A stretch of 64,000 nt of DNA from Oncomelania hupensis (taxonomy: Eukaryota; Mollusca; Gastropoda; Littorinimorpha; Pomatiopsidae): positions 4,241,555-4,305,554 of the forward strand of contig CM072526.1 in the NCBI GenBank assembly GCA_036898135.1, in the 5' to 3' direction. The stretch's first letter is position 1. Every line of letters begins with the position of its first letter. A model generated the notes under the pieces. It was not told the origin of the DNA, made no database searches, and was given only the letters and a program-made list of their open reading frames with translations. The position numbers and the translations under genes were made by a program. Positions 1 through 12,439 of this stretch are shown here, piece by piece.

Positions 1-498
1 CACAATTAGTAATAAGGAGTAAAAGTAATACATAACACATAAAGCACACATACAACGATTTCACATCTATATCAACAATAAAACCATGACAAAACTTCAA
101 AGGGCTATGGAGACGTTGGTGTCACTTCAGTACAACAAGGCAAAGCAAGTTTATAATGGTCTCAAAAAACAGTGATATTTTTATTGCAAGCACCAAAGCA
201 ATTATTTATTTAACTAATATTATTCTTTTTAACTGATACAGTAAATTTGTTATATGTATTTCAATTATATGTATTTTAATGAGAAACAAGTATTAAAAAA
301 ATGTTGCGTGGCAAGCGGAAATTTATAAATCATCTGAAAACTTTGTTAAATCTATAAGAAAAAAATAACCAGTAACACCATCTGAATATTTCGGGTTACA
401 CCCAACTTCAGCAAAAACAAACAAAACGTCACTGACCATATTTACACCATTGAGCACGCACAGCAGCACACTATTCTTTTTTATGTTTTATAAAAGTA
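1..498. other. AT-rich non-coding stretch
   Basis: I see no credible gene, RNA or transposon end here. It is AT-rich sequence leading into the first microsatellite. Confidence 0.5.
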
Positions 499-503
499 GG
501 AAT

Positions 504-590
<87 letters not shown>

Positions 591-591
591 C

Positions 592-665
<74 letters not shown>

Positions 666-711
666 CACAAACAAAACAAATAAATAAATTAAAGATTTAA
701 CTAAATAACTA

Positions 712-770
<59 letters not shown>
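499..770. repeat. (AAT)n then (CTA)n microsatellites
   Basis: Almost pure AAT/TAA trinucleotide repeat runs from about 499 to 663, with one short interruption near 590. A CTA tract follows from about 711 to 769. Open frames across it encode only homopolymers and are not genes. Confidence 0.95.
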
Positions 771-777
771 GCTAAGT

Positions 778-975
778 TGTGGTCTCGATTTTGTGGTCCT
801 GATTCGGCTCTTTGCAGTCCGCTGGACTCTGTAAGCAATGAATAACTAATAAGCTTTTAATTTAACTCTGATCTCGAGTTGTCTTGATTTTGTGGTTCTG
901 ATTCGACTCTTTGCAGTCCGCTGGACCCTGTAAGCAATGAATAACTAACTATTAATTTAACTCTGATCTCGAGTT
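778..975 (+). repeat. R1 retroposon 3' ends, tandem pair
   Basis: Two successive copies of the last ~70 bp of the R1 family lie here. Both contain the block around GATTCGGCTCTTTGCAGTCC and end in GTAAGCAATGAATAACTAA. A shared spacer (TTTAACTCTGATCTCGAGTT) follows each, so this is a ~107-bp tandem duplication of an R1 3' end and its flank. Confidence 0.75.
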
Positions 976-1588
976 ATAAAAAATAAATTCGCTTAGCCTA
1001 TTCGTCCTTCTCCGGAAATTTCAAGATTCGAATATTATAAAGTATAGGCCTAAATATTATCAATTAGAATAGATATAGTTTATACATTTATTTACGTATA
1101 AAACAAACAATACAGGTCTAATAATTATATGCAGCTAGTGAGCTTTTTCGCTGCGCGGAGACTGACTTATAATATAATAATGTAGATTAAGCCTATGTAT
1201 ACTGTATAACAGTGTCTACTTGGTTCTAGGCAGGAAATGGGCAATGCTATTATTAGCCTTTACTGCTGAGAACTAACAAAATGCAAATCAAGGAACGCAA
1301 CTATTAAATATGGTCGATAATAATTATGCTCATATTATGCTCATATTAACAAAGTATACCGTTGCGAAATGCTAAATCTGTGTAAATCGAACAGAATTAG
1401 AAGCAACAGCGATCATTTTTAATGTCAGCTAGTCGTAGTCATGCAAGCATCATTTCGTAACACATCGGAGAGCTTCGTTCGACTTCGGTGATTGCCTTTT
1501 TGGGCGAATGACTGGAACTAGGTTGGAAAAAACAAGTTTGCTACCCGTAGCCCCTTTTTACCTACACGTACCACCCCATCCCGATCCT

Positions 1589-1590
<2 letters not shown>
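976..1590. other. Non-coding, no recognised feature
   Basis: AT-rich unique-looking sequence with no supported gene, RNA or repeat boundary. Confidence 0.4.
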
Positions 1591-1659
<69 letters not shown>

Positions 1660-1729
1660 TTGAATATAGAATGATACAAATAGAAATCATAAAAAAACAC
1701 CAAGGTTTTAAAATAAAATTTGATATAAG

Positions 1730-1815
<86 letters not shown>
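1591..1815. repeat. Two (AAT)n microsatellites
   Basis: AAT tracts occupy about 1591-1660 and 1733-1814, separated by ~70 bp of AT-rich sequence. Poly-Leu/Ile frames across them are artefacts. Confidence 0.95.
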
Positions 1816-1816
<1 letters not shown>

Positions 1817-1913
1817 TAAATAGGTTAAAGTAAGTTAAGTAAAAAGCCTAAATTAAAAAAGAAAAATATCCACATTGTAGTGTAAAAAAAATAACATAAA
1901 AAAATATGGCCTG

Positions 1914-1990
1914 CGGGAGATTTGAACTTGGGTCGCCTGCACGGTAGCCGAATGTCTTACTAAGTGAGCTACCAAGGCTTGGCATAAATG
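1914..1990 (-). repeat. tRNA-like sequence (SINE head or tRNA pseudogene)
   Basis: Read on the minus strand, this resembles a tRNA. An A-box-like GGTAGCTCACTTAGTAAGAC is followed about 30 nt later by a B-box-like AGTTCAAATCTC. A T-run follows downstream. The anticodon arm does not pair cleanly, so I treat it as a pol III SINE head or decayed tRNA. Confidence 0.5.
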
Positions 1991-2479
1991 CCATCAATTT
2001 TTTGGTCTATATGGGAAAACATGCTGAAACCTCGAAATCGATTTTTAATTAATCAAATTTAAGTAGTTAAACACACAATTTTGTAAGATTAGTGACATGA
2101 GTGCAAAAGTGTTTTGAATGGAAATAAAACAAAATTTGCGGTATTACAGAACAGCACCTTCTTGACACAGGTTGAATCGGAATAAGCGCGCGGAATGAGG
2201 CTATTGCAGTTTGTGGACATTTTGTTTATGTATTTATCTCAGAAACGGTTAAATGTTCGGTAAGGAAATGTCGGCTATAACGATTTCGCGGGTTTTGATC
2301 GCACAGCAGGCCGATCCGCAGCGCCCAGCACCTGCCCAGATCAGCGTCCATACCGGAAAAACTTTACAGTAGAGGCGAAGAAGGACTTCCGGCTAAGCAA
2401 TTTATATATATATAGATGTCAACTGAAAATCAATTATATGCCAAACTGCATCGCTTTCTCTCTAATAATAATAATTAAT
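1991..2479. other. Non-coding, no recognised feature
   Basis: No gene or repeat boundary can be supported here. A short TA run sits at about 2402-2413. Confidence 0.4.
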
Positions 2480-2481
2480 AC

Positions 2482-2540
<59 letters not shown>
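2480..2540. repeat. (CT)n microsatellite
   Basis: Nearly pure CT dinucleotide repeat directly upstream of R1 copy b. Confidence 0.95.
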
Positions 2541-2543
<3 letters not shown>

Positions 2544-2544
2544 C

Positions 2545-3126
2545 CTCGTGGGGTTGCCGGGGGTTTCTGTATAAATAGTATCCCCACTTTCTGGAAATTT
2601 AGTGCTTTAAATTCCCACTGTCGCTGTCTTTCTCATTTGTTCTTTCTCATTCCGGCTCTGTTCTATCAATCTACTATACTATCTTCTTCTTCAACTACCT
2701 TTTTTCTTGAAAACTCTTCCGGGACAAAACTTTTCATTTGTGTGTGAGTCATGTTGTATCAGCTTGGGAATATTGGACGCTTTCTGCCCAATGGTCACTA
2801 GGGCTTCCGATGATATTATTATTTAGCAATGTAGGCATTTTATATTTATGTGTTTGCAAACGGGGGTTCGATAAAATAGAGTATAGCCTCAGTGTCAGTT
2901 CAATTCAGTGGGTAGACCTCAGTGTCCCCTGCTTGGGATGCCTTTATTGTACAATGACCGGTTGGTGGAGTGCCTTCAGTGTTACCACTGTGTTTGCTTC
3001 CGCAGATTTTTTATGCAGATCAAGGGTGTCCTTTTTCAGCCAAGTTGTGATCTTGATTTTGTGGTCCTGATTCGGCTCTTTGCAGTAAGCTGGACCATGT
3101 AAGCAATGAATAACTAACTAACTAAC
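2545..3126 (+). mobile_element. R1 retroposon, copy b (nearly full length)
   Basis: This is a long copy of an interspersed family seen at least seven times in the window. Landmarks in order are a CCGGGGGTTTCTGTATAAAT start block, AGTGCTTTAAATTCCCACTG, a pyrimidine-rich stretch, AAAACTCTTCCGGGACA, ATTGGACGCTTTCTGCC, AGTGTTACCACTG, and the 3' block GATTCGGCTCTTTGCAGT ending in an (AACT)n tail. The short open frames across it are not conserved between copies, so it looks non-coding. The tail and the target duplications of other copies point to LINE-driven retroposition. Confidence 0.75.
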
Positions 3127-3222
3127 TCTCTCTATTTCTAATAAGTGTAAGGACTAGATTAAATAATAAATAATTAATAAATTAAATGGATAAAATGCAG
3201 ATCAGAAGTAAATTTTAAAGAC

Positions 3223-3870
3223 GTGAAAAAAACTAAAATTAAATGTAATAAAATAATAGCTTTTGAAAAAAGAACCTTTTGGTCTGACTATTGTAAATCT
3301 GAAATTAATACTTCCAGAGATGCTATCAAGGTATGGAAGAAAATTTTAGAAATGAAAAATGGGATTCAGCTCCCACAGTGCCCTTTAAAATTAATAAATA
3401 ATAATTTCCCTACTCCTAAAGAAAAAGCTGAAGAATTTGTCAAAGTTTTTGCAAAAACTAGTAATTCTAATAATTTGTCACATCATGTTAAAAATGAAAG
3501 AGAAATATTAGAAAATACTGAAGAATATAATGCGCCCCCACAAGATAATAATTTATATATTAATTCAGAAATTGGAATTAAAGAAGTTAAAAATGCTGTT
3601 TTAGAATTGGGAAGAAAACGATCAGCTGTAGGTTTGGATGGAATATCCTATATTTTATTAATGCATCTCCCTGATAAATGGATAAGTATTTTATATACAA
3701 TTATTAACAAATGTTGGATAACTGGCAGCTTGCCCGACTCTTGGAAGTCTTCTTTGGTAATACCTATATTAAAATCAGGGAAACCTCGGGCAGTTTCGTC
3801 CAGTTATAGACCCATTTCTTTAACATCTCACACTTGTAAATTAATGGAAAAAAATTATATTACAAAGGAT
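3223..3870 (+). pseudogene. Non-LTR retrotransposon RT fragment (N-terminal part)
   Basis: An open frame encodes the linker and start of a LINE reverse transcriptase: a K-rich pre-RT region, then GLDGISYILLMHL, LPDSWKSSLVIPILKSGK and SSYRPISLT, the classic RT motifs 0-2. It breaks off near 3870 before the catalytic FADD motif. The AT-rich style resembles the RNase H-bearing LINE at 59516-61724, and the two may be one family, but they do not overlap so I cannot prove it. It is a dead fragment. Confidence 0.75.
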
Positions 3871-4785
3871 TTCGTACTATTGGATTTCTTGCCGACGAAA
3901 ACAAAACTTTTTATACAGCTTTGCATCGTCGTATATATCCAACGGATTTGTTCTGTCGCGGAAAACGCTATCCCTCCAGTCTCCTCCTCAGTCGTTGGCG
4001 CCTAGCACATATTGCAATGATCGCTGCCATTTTGGAAAGGAGAGTTAGCGGCCTCTAAGGGCACTTACAGGAGGGGGTAGGGTACGTTAACTTATGGGCT
4101 GTTACGGACCTTCAATCGGGCAGTTAAGTGTTTCATGAAAGCAGAATTTGGGGAGTTAAATGCCCGTCAAGGTTTAAATGCCTGTTAGACCATTTACAAG
4201 CCCGACATGAAATTGAGCCCTGGACTATCGGTACATTTTGGTGGAATTCTCTGGTTACTGTGGTAATAGTGGTGGGAACCCTTCCATGGTGCACTCGAGG
4301 GTTGGCTGTTTCGCAACGTCACGGTGGATTGGCGCAGTTGGTTGTCTCCATTCATAAGCCGGATGGGTAAGTGTTAACCCTGACCAAAGGGGTATGCCCT
4401 GTGTGCGCGCATGAATGTGTAGGTTTTAATGTGTGTAAAGTTGAATGCTACACGGATGTTGTTGTGCAGGCAGGTGAGCAAGGATTTAGCATGAGTAAAG
4501 TGAGTTAGCCATAAATATGTAACTTGATTTTATCTTTTTTTTTTTTTTTTTTTCTGTTGATGGATTATGTAAGAATATGCTATAGTAACTGACATTTGGA
4601 TGTGGAAGTGTTACATGTAGGTTTCAGAATAAGATTACTGAGGCCTACGGGAGTTTGCATTGATGTGGGGACTAGACCACTGTGTATAGCAAGGCTTGAG
4701 CAAGGAGCAGATTGCTCAGAGAGGGAGAGCGAGGGGGTGAAGAGTTGGGGGGGATGGTTGGGGAAGGACATATGCTATGTGACAA
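3871..4785. other. Non-coding, no recognised gene
   Basis: The sequence changes character abruptly at about 3870. Open frames here have no recognisable motif. A poly-T run lies at about 4536-4552. Part may be an unidentified repeat. Confidence 0.4.
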
Positions 4786-5932
4786 CCCAGCAAACCAGCC
4801 CGATCGGGGCCCCACTGGGGCCGCATAGGGCATCCCGACTTTTGTCGGGTTTTAGTAGGGACCCACATAGCCCTAACGATTCGCCCTCCCGTCTGCAGCC
4901 CGATTCTGCCCCACCACAAAGCCACACTGCGCACACGCTAACATAGGCCTACTCTCGCTTCTAATTGGCTAAACTGTCTGGAATGTTTCGTCTGCTTCAC
5001 ATATGCTGCGGCGTATGTACGTGAAAAATATTTATACAAAATCAATTCAGCAAGATATAATTATTTAATTGTGCTTATAATTCTTAATTTTTATCATACA
5101 ATATGTAAAATATTGTTACAGTGTTTCTTTTAACTATTGTATTTATTTATACATTATAAGTCAAGGGTAAATTTCCGTGCCCATTACTGCTGGTCTTTTC
5201 CGGTTGTACTTAGGCGCCAATTTTCTACAGTTTTCTTCTAAGTTCTACAGTTGCATGTGCTCGGATATTGTGTTTGCCTGCGAAAACCTATTTCTATTTT
5301 CACTGTGGTTGTTTTTTGGGTGCTTTGCCTTTCGTTTATGTATTTACACACGATTTCGATAGCGACGAAGATCACGTTAATATAGGCTATATCGTTATCG
5401 AAATGGTGTGTAAATACTTAAGTGGGGACACACCAAGGACTTCCGAAAACAAAAACGCCTGTGCGACAGTCCCTATTAACACCAGATATCTCAATTCTTT
5501 CTTCATGCAATCACATATCATAAACAATATGTGGGATATGATTTTAGGGTAAATCAGCATTGGCCAGGGATGGGGCATTATCGGGGTTGTTTCTGGTTTA
5601 AGTTGGGTTACAATAGGGTTGGTGTTGGGTATCCTGACGTATGCCCGATCTTTGCCGGAATCGGGTTACCGTTCGGCAAAGGTTGGGTTACGGTCGGGTA
5701 AGTTTTGGGTACCCCGACGATCGCCCAATCTTTATCGAAAGTCGGGCTACTGTTTGGCGAACGTGGGGTTACGATCGGGTAAGTTTCGGGTAGCCCGACG
5801 ATCGCCCGATCTTTGCCCGAATCGGGCCCGAGTCAGTTCCAATTTCCATTTGCCCGATCGGGCCCCGATCGGTAGCCCGATCCGGGCCCCATCGGGCTGC
5901 CCCATCGGGCCCCGAAATTGTGGTTAGCTGGG
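4786..5932. mobile_element. GC-rich non-autonomous element with inverted ends
   Basis: The two ends are inverted relatives: CCCAGCAAACCAGCCCGATC at the left and, on the other strand, CCCAGCTAACCACAATTTCG at the right. Both lead into GC-rich arms rich in GCCCGATCGGGC-type palindromes. The right half holds about 2.7 copies of an ~83-bp direct repeat (5639-5830). GGGAAGGACA at 4761 and GGGAAGGGACA near 5930 may be a target duplication, which would shift the ends slightly. No transposase is encoded. Fits a MITE or foldback element; superfamily unknown. Confidence 0.5.
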
Positions 5933-6597
5933 AAGGGACAGTATCCGGAAAACGATGTTGTTTCAGGCTTATTCTTTTTCCTTGACGTATCCACTGGAGT
6001 GGTTTCCCTTTCTGTCGTCGAGATCATCATCCTTTTTACATCATCATCATCGTCATCATTGGACTGAGCCTGCGAGCGCGTCTGGTATTGGCTCGACCTA
6101 CCTGGACTCTAGCATCGGGAACGTGTCACCGACTGCCTGCAGGAGCGACCCTTGTAGCTGCGCGACCGTTCTTCTCTCTGCGTGTGGGACTACGTTGCGT
6201 GGAATCGTCAACTGCAAGGCTTTCAGGGGACTACGTTGCATGGAGTCGTCGACTGCAAGACTTTCAGGCCAGTCGTTCCCCATCTACCCACTGTCCCCCT
6301 TCATCCTCCTCCTCTCTATAATAGTATTTTACAATGTTTTTTTTTTTAATGTTAATTTAAGGATTTCATTATTTACCACTGTTGTGTGTGCAGGTGTGAG
6401 AGCATTAAAATGTGATTGAATGTAACATCATCTTCGCCTGTCTCCTTGTTCGTCCCTGTTTGTCAGTTTCTGTACTCGTCTCAGCGACTGTGGGTAGTCC
6501 TACGCCGGGCATTTGATTGTGTGAACGACTGTTTATATTTGGAAGACTGTGCGAGTGTTTGTGGCCAGGCGCACTGCGACAAGTAGTAGTAATAATA
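5933..6597. other. Non-coding; 42-bp tandem duplication
   Basis: The only structure I can support is a 42-bp direct duplication at about 6188-6271, two copies of a GGACTACGTTGC...CTTTCAGG unit. A poly-T run follows at about 6336. Open frames are short and motif-free. Confidence 0.5.
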
Positions 6598-9592
6598 TTT
6601 TATCCTATCCTATCCCGAACCTCGAAAGTCGTTAGAGCACCACAGATGACCGTTTAAACAGCGTACTCTATATTTCAAATGGCTTCGCTCAGTGTCAAGC
6701 CAGTCCATTCTCGAATGCTGTCCTCCCGCCTCTTGTTATGTCTACCTCTTTTTTCTGCCTCCTTGCACCATGCCCTGCAGGATGGTCTTTGCAAGGCCTG
6801 AAGCTCTTTTCACGTGGCCATAACATGGGAGTTTCCGTTTCACCACCACTATGGTGGCCATCGTGTTATTTAATGATACGTGTGATGGTCTGTCGTACTT
6901 CGTTGTTGATGTGCTGGGTATAGAAAATGCCCAGAAGTCTTCTGTAGCACCTCATCTCCATACTTTGTATTATTCGTTTAAGTCTGCTGTCCATGTTTCG
7001 CAAGAGTGTAGGAAAATGGAGATGACAAGGGAGCGCAGCAACCTTACCTTGGAGTGTAGACTGATGTTCCTGTCTTTCCAAATGGGTTCAACCTAGTCAG
7101 GGCAGCAGTTGTTTGTGCGATCCTGGTGAGGACTTCCTGTGGGGACCCATTGTCTGATACAATTGATACTAAATATTTGAAGCTGTGCACCGTGTTGATG
7201 GATTGACCTTTGACTTTGATGTCCGTTTTTATGCCATTGGTGTTTATTGGTCATCAATTTGGTCTTCTCTGCACTTATTTTCATTCCAAAGGCTCTGGGG
7301 TTAGTGTCAAGCTTCTGCACCAGCTGTTCAGGGTCTTGTTCCTCTCCAGCCAGTCCATCAATGTTATCCGCAAAACGGAGATTGCACTTTGCTTTACCCC
7401 TAATGCTGACTGTACCTTTGTGATCTGCAAGGGTATCTGACATAATGCGCTCCAGAAAGGTGTTGAAGAGTGTTGGAGAGAGTAGGCATTCTTGATGCAC
7501 GCCGTTTGTTCTGAACCAGTTCCCAATGGCGCTGTTGTGGAGTACTGCATTGGAAGCCTTTTCATACAGGCTTCTGATTACTTCAAAAATGTTAGGGCTG
7601 ATGTACACTCTCATGGTTATATACAGAGCTGCATGCCAGACTTGGCCAAACGCTTTCTTGAAGTCTACAAATACATGATATAGATGTTGTTGGTGCTGTA
7701 GGTATTTCTCGCAGATTATTCTGAGGTTGAAAATCTACTCAATGGTACTTCGCCCTGCCCTAAATCCTGCTTGTTCTTCAGCTATGATTTGTTCAGCTTG
7801 GGGTTTGAATCTGTTGAGTATTATTTTCAGGACTTTGCTGGGTTGGCTGATGAGGATGATGGTGCGTTAGTTTTTACACTCCTGAAGAGAGATCACAAGC
7901 GACTGGGTACATTTTGTAGGCCACTCCCCGCCTTGCCAGATATTGTTACAGATAATGGCGAGGGCGCCAATCATCGCTTCTCCCCCTGATTAAAACAATT
8001 GTGCGGGTATGTTGTCCACTCCCGCTGACTCCCCCTTCTTCAGCGATTGCACTGCGGCCTCAAGTTCTTCTTGAAGAATTGGGAGGGGTTCTTTTTCTCT
8101 ATTCTGTGGAAATGCTAGAACTGATGGGTCTCCGTTTGATGTATGGTTGTGAACGTCAGAGCAGTACTCTGTCCATCTATCCAATATTTTTTTGTTCTTC
8201 TGTAAGGCACAAGTCAGACTTGCTTTGGATCGTGGAGATCTTGGGCTGTTTAACACTTGCCAAGGATCTTAGGGGCGGGATCTGCCGAGTTGAAGGTGGT
8301 GTTCGTGGTGTTGACATCTACTTCACCAGCTCCCAAAATGAGCAGTGGTGCAAATTTCCCTCCAGTTGTGGCTTGGAATATTTCTGCCACCTCCGAGTCT
8401 TGCAGTTTGTCCAGGTCGAACTTCAGCCTGGTACACTTTGCCTTTTTTTACTCTCTGCAATTGGAGCCGGAAAAACATAGATCGTGGTCACTTCGATGTC
8501 TGCTCCTGGAAAGGTGCGCGTCTTGCCAATGTTGCCGGTTGATCTGAAATGTTTCTTGACCATGATGTAGTCAATCTGTTGTGATGATTCCCGCTGGGAC
8601 TGAGCCAGGTCCATTGTGTGGTTTTTTTTTTGTGGGGACCAAGCATGTTTTCCAGTATTAGATTGTTGTATAGACAACCTCCAAGAGAATTAAGACCTCT
8701 GTCATTTGTCTGGTTGTTGCAATGGGGTCCACATGTTTCTGCCCAGTTGTGGTACGCCTCTTGGCCAAACTTTGCATTCCAGTCGCCCTTCACTATGACT
8801 ATGTCCTTCCTCGGCACTTGGTCAAGGACAGCCTGCAGATGTTTATAGAAATGCTCGACTTCGCTGTCGTCCTGGATGATGATGTTTTTTAAGGGGCTGC
8901 TTTCAGACGGATGACAATGAGTCTACTGGAGACTGGCCGGCAATCCATGACAGTGTCTAGAATGTTTTTGCGGACCAAGAATTCACGTCGTGTTTCTGCA
9001 TATAATCTCTACTGCTCAAATACATCTTGTGGTCTTTGTCGGTCGTTGTTTCGCCTAGGCCTTTCCAGCATAGTTCGCTGATACCTAAAATGTTCCATCG
9101 ATAGTCGTTCAGCTCTGGGGTCAGTTATTCTAATTTTCCCTCCGCAGTTAGGGTCCTGACATTCTTGGTTCCTATGACGATGTTGTCTCTCGTGTGGATC
9201 TTGCTAAGTTGACCCTCAGTAACCTACTGACCACCTCCGTCCCGGTGGCCAACGGGTGGCGCGGTCTTTGGTGACTCGGACGACGACCGATCCGGTATGG
9301 AGTGAGCGGTTCTGTTCATCATGCGGCGTATCTTGGGCAAGAAAGACCTGGCGGGGCCCAATCCTCTCCATGCTGTTAGACACAGCCGAAATCCACGAGT
9401 ACAGTGTGGCTCGCCGAGCACGTAGTCTTTGAACCAATAGCAACATGAGGTTCCTCCGTCCTGGCCGGTGACTTGTTTGTAGGAGCTTTTCACCCAGTGA
9501 TGCCGTGCTGACATCGGCCCTGTTAGTCGCCTCTTACGACACGCCGAGAAACGTTGGATCTATTCTATTCAGTGCCCGAACCCACAGTAAGC
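6598..9592 (-). mobile_element. RTE-type LINE, copy A (decayed)
   Basis: A full-span but broken copy of the family intact in places at 10387-13690. On the minus strand it starts near 9592 with the same 5' block (CGTGTCGTAAGAGGCGACTA). It runs through the apurinic-type endonuclease region (DWNAKFGQEAYHNW near 8770) and the RT (CNLRFADNIDGLAGEEQ near 7370). It ends in the (GGATA)n-type 3' tail at about 6600. Frameshifts and stops are frequent. About 220 bp corresponding to 11758-11975 of copy B is deleted near 8260. Non-functional. Confidence 0.85.
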
Positions 9593-9784
9593 TTAGTTGT
9601 AATAGTAGTAGTAGTAGCAGTAGTAGTAGTAGTAGTAGTAGAAGTAGTAGCAGCAGTAGTAGTAGTGATAGCAGAAACGGTTTTAGTAGTAGTTGGGTGG
9701 TGGTGATAGTAATGGTGGTTGGTTGTTCAACCGTGAATTGACTATTTGGATGTTCCACTCTCTGACTTTCCGTCAGTGATTAAT

Positions 9785-9860
<76 letters not shown>

Positions 9861-9913
9861 AGTGATGGTGGTAATGGTAAAGAAGAAGAAGAAGTCGTTT
9901 TGTTGTAGGTAAC

Positions 9914-9995
<82 letters not shown>

Positions 9996-10056
9996 TTGTT
10001 GTTGCGGTTGTTGTCGTTGCAACGATTGTGATTTATTGTGAATATTGCACTTGCAG
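9593..10056. repeat. (AGT)n and (ATG)n microsatellites
   Basis: AGT/AGC repeats at about 9600-9670, then two long ATG/GAT tracts at about 9787-9860 and 9913-9993, with a GTT stretch at the end. They lie between copy A and the GTPase exon. His/Ile runs read across them are artefacts. Confidence 0.9.
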
Positions 10057-10143
10057 GCTGTGAAGTTCACGGCGGACGACCAACCCATGATTTTGGTGGG
10101 CAATAAATGCGATCTAACGCACAAGAGGACCGTCCCACACGAG
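10057..10143 (+). CDS. Ras-superfamily small GTPase, internal exon
   Basis: An 87-nt exon (29 codons, phase 0 at both ends) has a consensus acceptor (TTGCACTTGCAG) before it and a donor (GAG|GTATGC) after it. It encodes a stretch containing PMILVGNKCDL, the G4 guanine-recognition motif (NKCD) of Ras-type GTPases, with upstream VKFTADDQ as in Ras/Rap/R-Ras proteins. The P-loop and switch exons are not visible in the window. The next coding exon appears to be 14298-14504. This is host sequence, not transposon; the copy B LINE sits in the intron between. Ras rather than Rab subfamily is my best guess. Confidence 0.7.
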
Positions 10144-10661
10144 GTATGCCTTTGCCGATGACTTAATCGAAATCAAAATTGCGCCAAAACACTTAACAAA
10201 TGTCTAAAGCATGCTAATAGATAACTATTTACTGACATAGTCCTACATTTTTTTGTATGTGTCTACTGTTTGCGTCAATGCAGTCCTATTGGTGCATTTT
10301 CGCCAACTGATGTTCCTAAGTATTATTAATTCCACTGATAACAAGTTTTAATAACAAGACTGAATAGGTTACTGAATAGGCTATAGCCCTGTGGGTTCGG
10401 GCATTAAATAGAATAGACCCAACGTTTCCCGGCGTGTCGTAAGAGGCGACTAACAGGGGTGATGTTAGCACGGCATCACTGGGCGAAAGTCTTCTACACA
10501 GAAGTCACCGGCCAGGGCGGAGGAACCTCACGTTACTACAGGTTCAACGACCACGTGCTCAGGGCCAAGGCGAGCCACACTTTATTCGTGGATTTCGGCT
10601 GTGGCCAACAGCCTGGAGAGGATTGGGCACCGCCAGGTCTTTTTAGCCCAAGACACACTAC

Positions 10662-11765
10662 ATGATGACACTATCCACTAATTCCATACCGGATCGGGCG
10701 TCGCCCGTCTCAAGGACCGCGCCTTCCGTTGGCCACCAGGACGGAGGTAATAAGTATGCTACTGATGGACAATTTAGCAAGATCCGCACGAGAAACAACA
10801 TCGTCATAGGAACCTGTGATGTCAGGACCCTAACTGCGGAAGGAAAATTAGAAGAACTGGCCCACGAGTTGGACCACTATCGATGGAACGTTATAGGCAT
10901 CAGAGAACTGCGCTGGAAAGGCATAGGTGAAACAACGAACGACAAAGGCCACAAGCTCTATTTCAACGGTAGAGATGACAGGCACGAACACGGCGTTGGA
11001 TTCTTGGTCCACAAGAACATTCTAGCCACTGTCATGGGTTGCCGCCCAGTCTCCAGTAGACTCATTACCATCCGCCTGAGAGCAGCCCCTTTCAACATCA
11101 CCATCATCCAGGCCTATGCCCCAACATCAGACTATGACGACAGCGAAGTGGAGGATTTTTATGAAAATCTACAGGCGGTCCTTGACCAAGTGCCGAAGAA
11201 GAACATAGTCATAGTGCAAGGCGACTGGAATGCCAAGGTTGGCCAAGATGCGCACCACAGCTGGGGAGACACATGTGGACCCCAATGCAACAACGAGATA
11301 GATAACAGGGGTCTGGGACTCATGGAGTTTGCCAGATACAACAATCTGGTACTGGCAAACATGCTTGGTCTCCACAAAAACTCCAGACGATGGACATGGC
11401 ACAGTCCCGGCGGGGCGCATCACAACCAAATAGACTACATCATGGTCGGGAAATGCTTCAGATCAAGCATCAACATTGGCAGGACACGCACCTTTCCGGG
11501 GGCAGACATCGGAAGTCACCACGATCTCGTGATTATGTCTTTCCGGCTCCACTTGAAGAGAGTAAATACAGCAAGTGCAGCACTGAAGTTCGACCTGGAC
11601 AAACTGCAAGACCCGGAGGTGGCGAAACTATTTCAGGCCACAATTGGGGGGAAATTTGCACCACTGCTCATTTTGGGGGCTGGTGAGGTGGATGTCGACA
11701 CCATGTCCACCGCCTTCAGCTCGGCTGTGGCAGATGCCGCCACTGGGATCCTTGGCAAGCACTGA
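10662..11765 (+). pseudogene. RTE LINE endonuclease domain (copy B)
   Basis: This 367-codon frame encodes an apurinic/apyrimidinic-type endonuclease, the enzyme that nicks the target for reverse transcription. Visible motifs are GTCDVRTLTAEGKLEEL at the start, IRELRWKGIGE (catalytic Glu region), IVQGDWNAKVGQ (D-x-N) and the closing SHHDLVIMSF, where the family usually has SDHD. It ends at a TGA that interrupts what should continue as PKKKPW into the linker. The start is the first ATG pair after the 5' UTR; the true start may lie slightly inside. Inactive as a whole because the downstream frame is cut. Confidence 0.8.
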
Positions 11766-11860
11766 CCAAAGAAGAAGCCGTGGATCACACCTGAACTTTT
11801 GGATTTGTGTGATAAACGAAGAGAGATGAAAAAGAAAAAGCACACCTCACACGAAAAGGC

Positions 11861-12307
11861 ATGCGCACAGCAAAGGAGAACTGGATAGAAGATCAATGCC
11901 AGGAAATAGAGAACAGTCTGAACAAGAACAACAGCAAGAAGGCCTACCAGACTGTGAAGCGGCTGACAAGTGTCAAACAGCCCAAAGTCTCCACGATCCA
12001 AAGCACGTCTGGCGTATGCCTTACAGAAGAACAAGATGTCTTGGACAGATGGACAGAGTACTGCTCTGACCTTTACAACCATGCACCAAATGGAGACCAA
12101 TCAGTTCTAGCATGTCCCGAGATCAGAGAAGAAGAAGAAATCCTCCCAATTCTCCGGGAAGAAGTTGAGGCAGCAGTGCAATCGCTAACGAAAGGGAAGT
12201 CAGCGGGAGTGGACAACATACCCGCGGAACTGCTACAAGCAGGAAGAGAAGCGATGATTGATGCCCTCACCATTATCTGTAACAAGATCTGGCAGAGTGC
12301 AGAGTGA
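11861..12307 (+). pseudogene. RTE LINE linker and RT start (copy B)
   Basis: This frame carries the linker between endonuclease and RT (AKENWIEDQCQEIENSL) and RT motif 0/1 (KSAGVDNIPAELL). It stops at TGA 12305-12307, where related copies read through (copy D has GAGTTGCCTACACC at this place). RT continues downstream after a further frame break. Confidence 0.75.
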
Positions 12308-12439
12308 CTTATACCGTGGACCCAGTCGCTTGTCATCACTCTTCCCAAAAAAGGTAACCTTCAGGAGTGTGAAAATTACCGCACCATCAGCCTCATCAGC
12401 CATCCCAGCAAGGTCCTCCTGAAAATAATACTCAACAGG

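Noticed and set aside
450..683. Open frames over AAT, CAT, GA, GT and TA tracts (also 1518-1816, 9534-9758, 9780-10124, 13826-14411, 14511-15267, 18316-19110, 53153-53877)
   Set aside because: They encode homopolymers or two-residue runs and follow the microsatellites exactly; no start context, motif or conserved frame.
2738..3102. 110- and 64-codon frames inside R1 copy b
   Set aside because: Not maintained in other R1 copies; the family appears non-coding.
4128..4946. Open frames of 80-116 codons between 4128 and 4946
   Set aside because: No domain, no splice context; the longer ones run into the GC-rich repeat arm.
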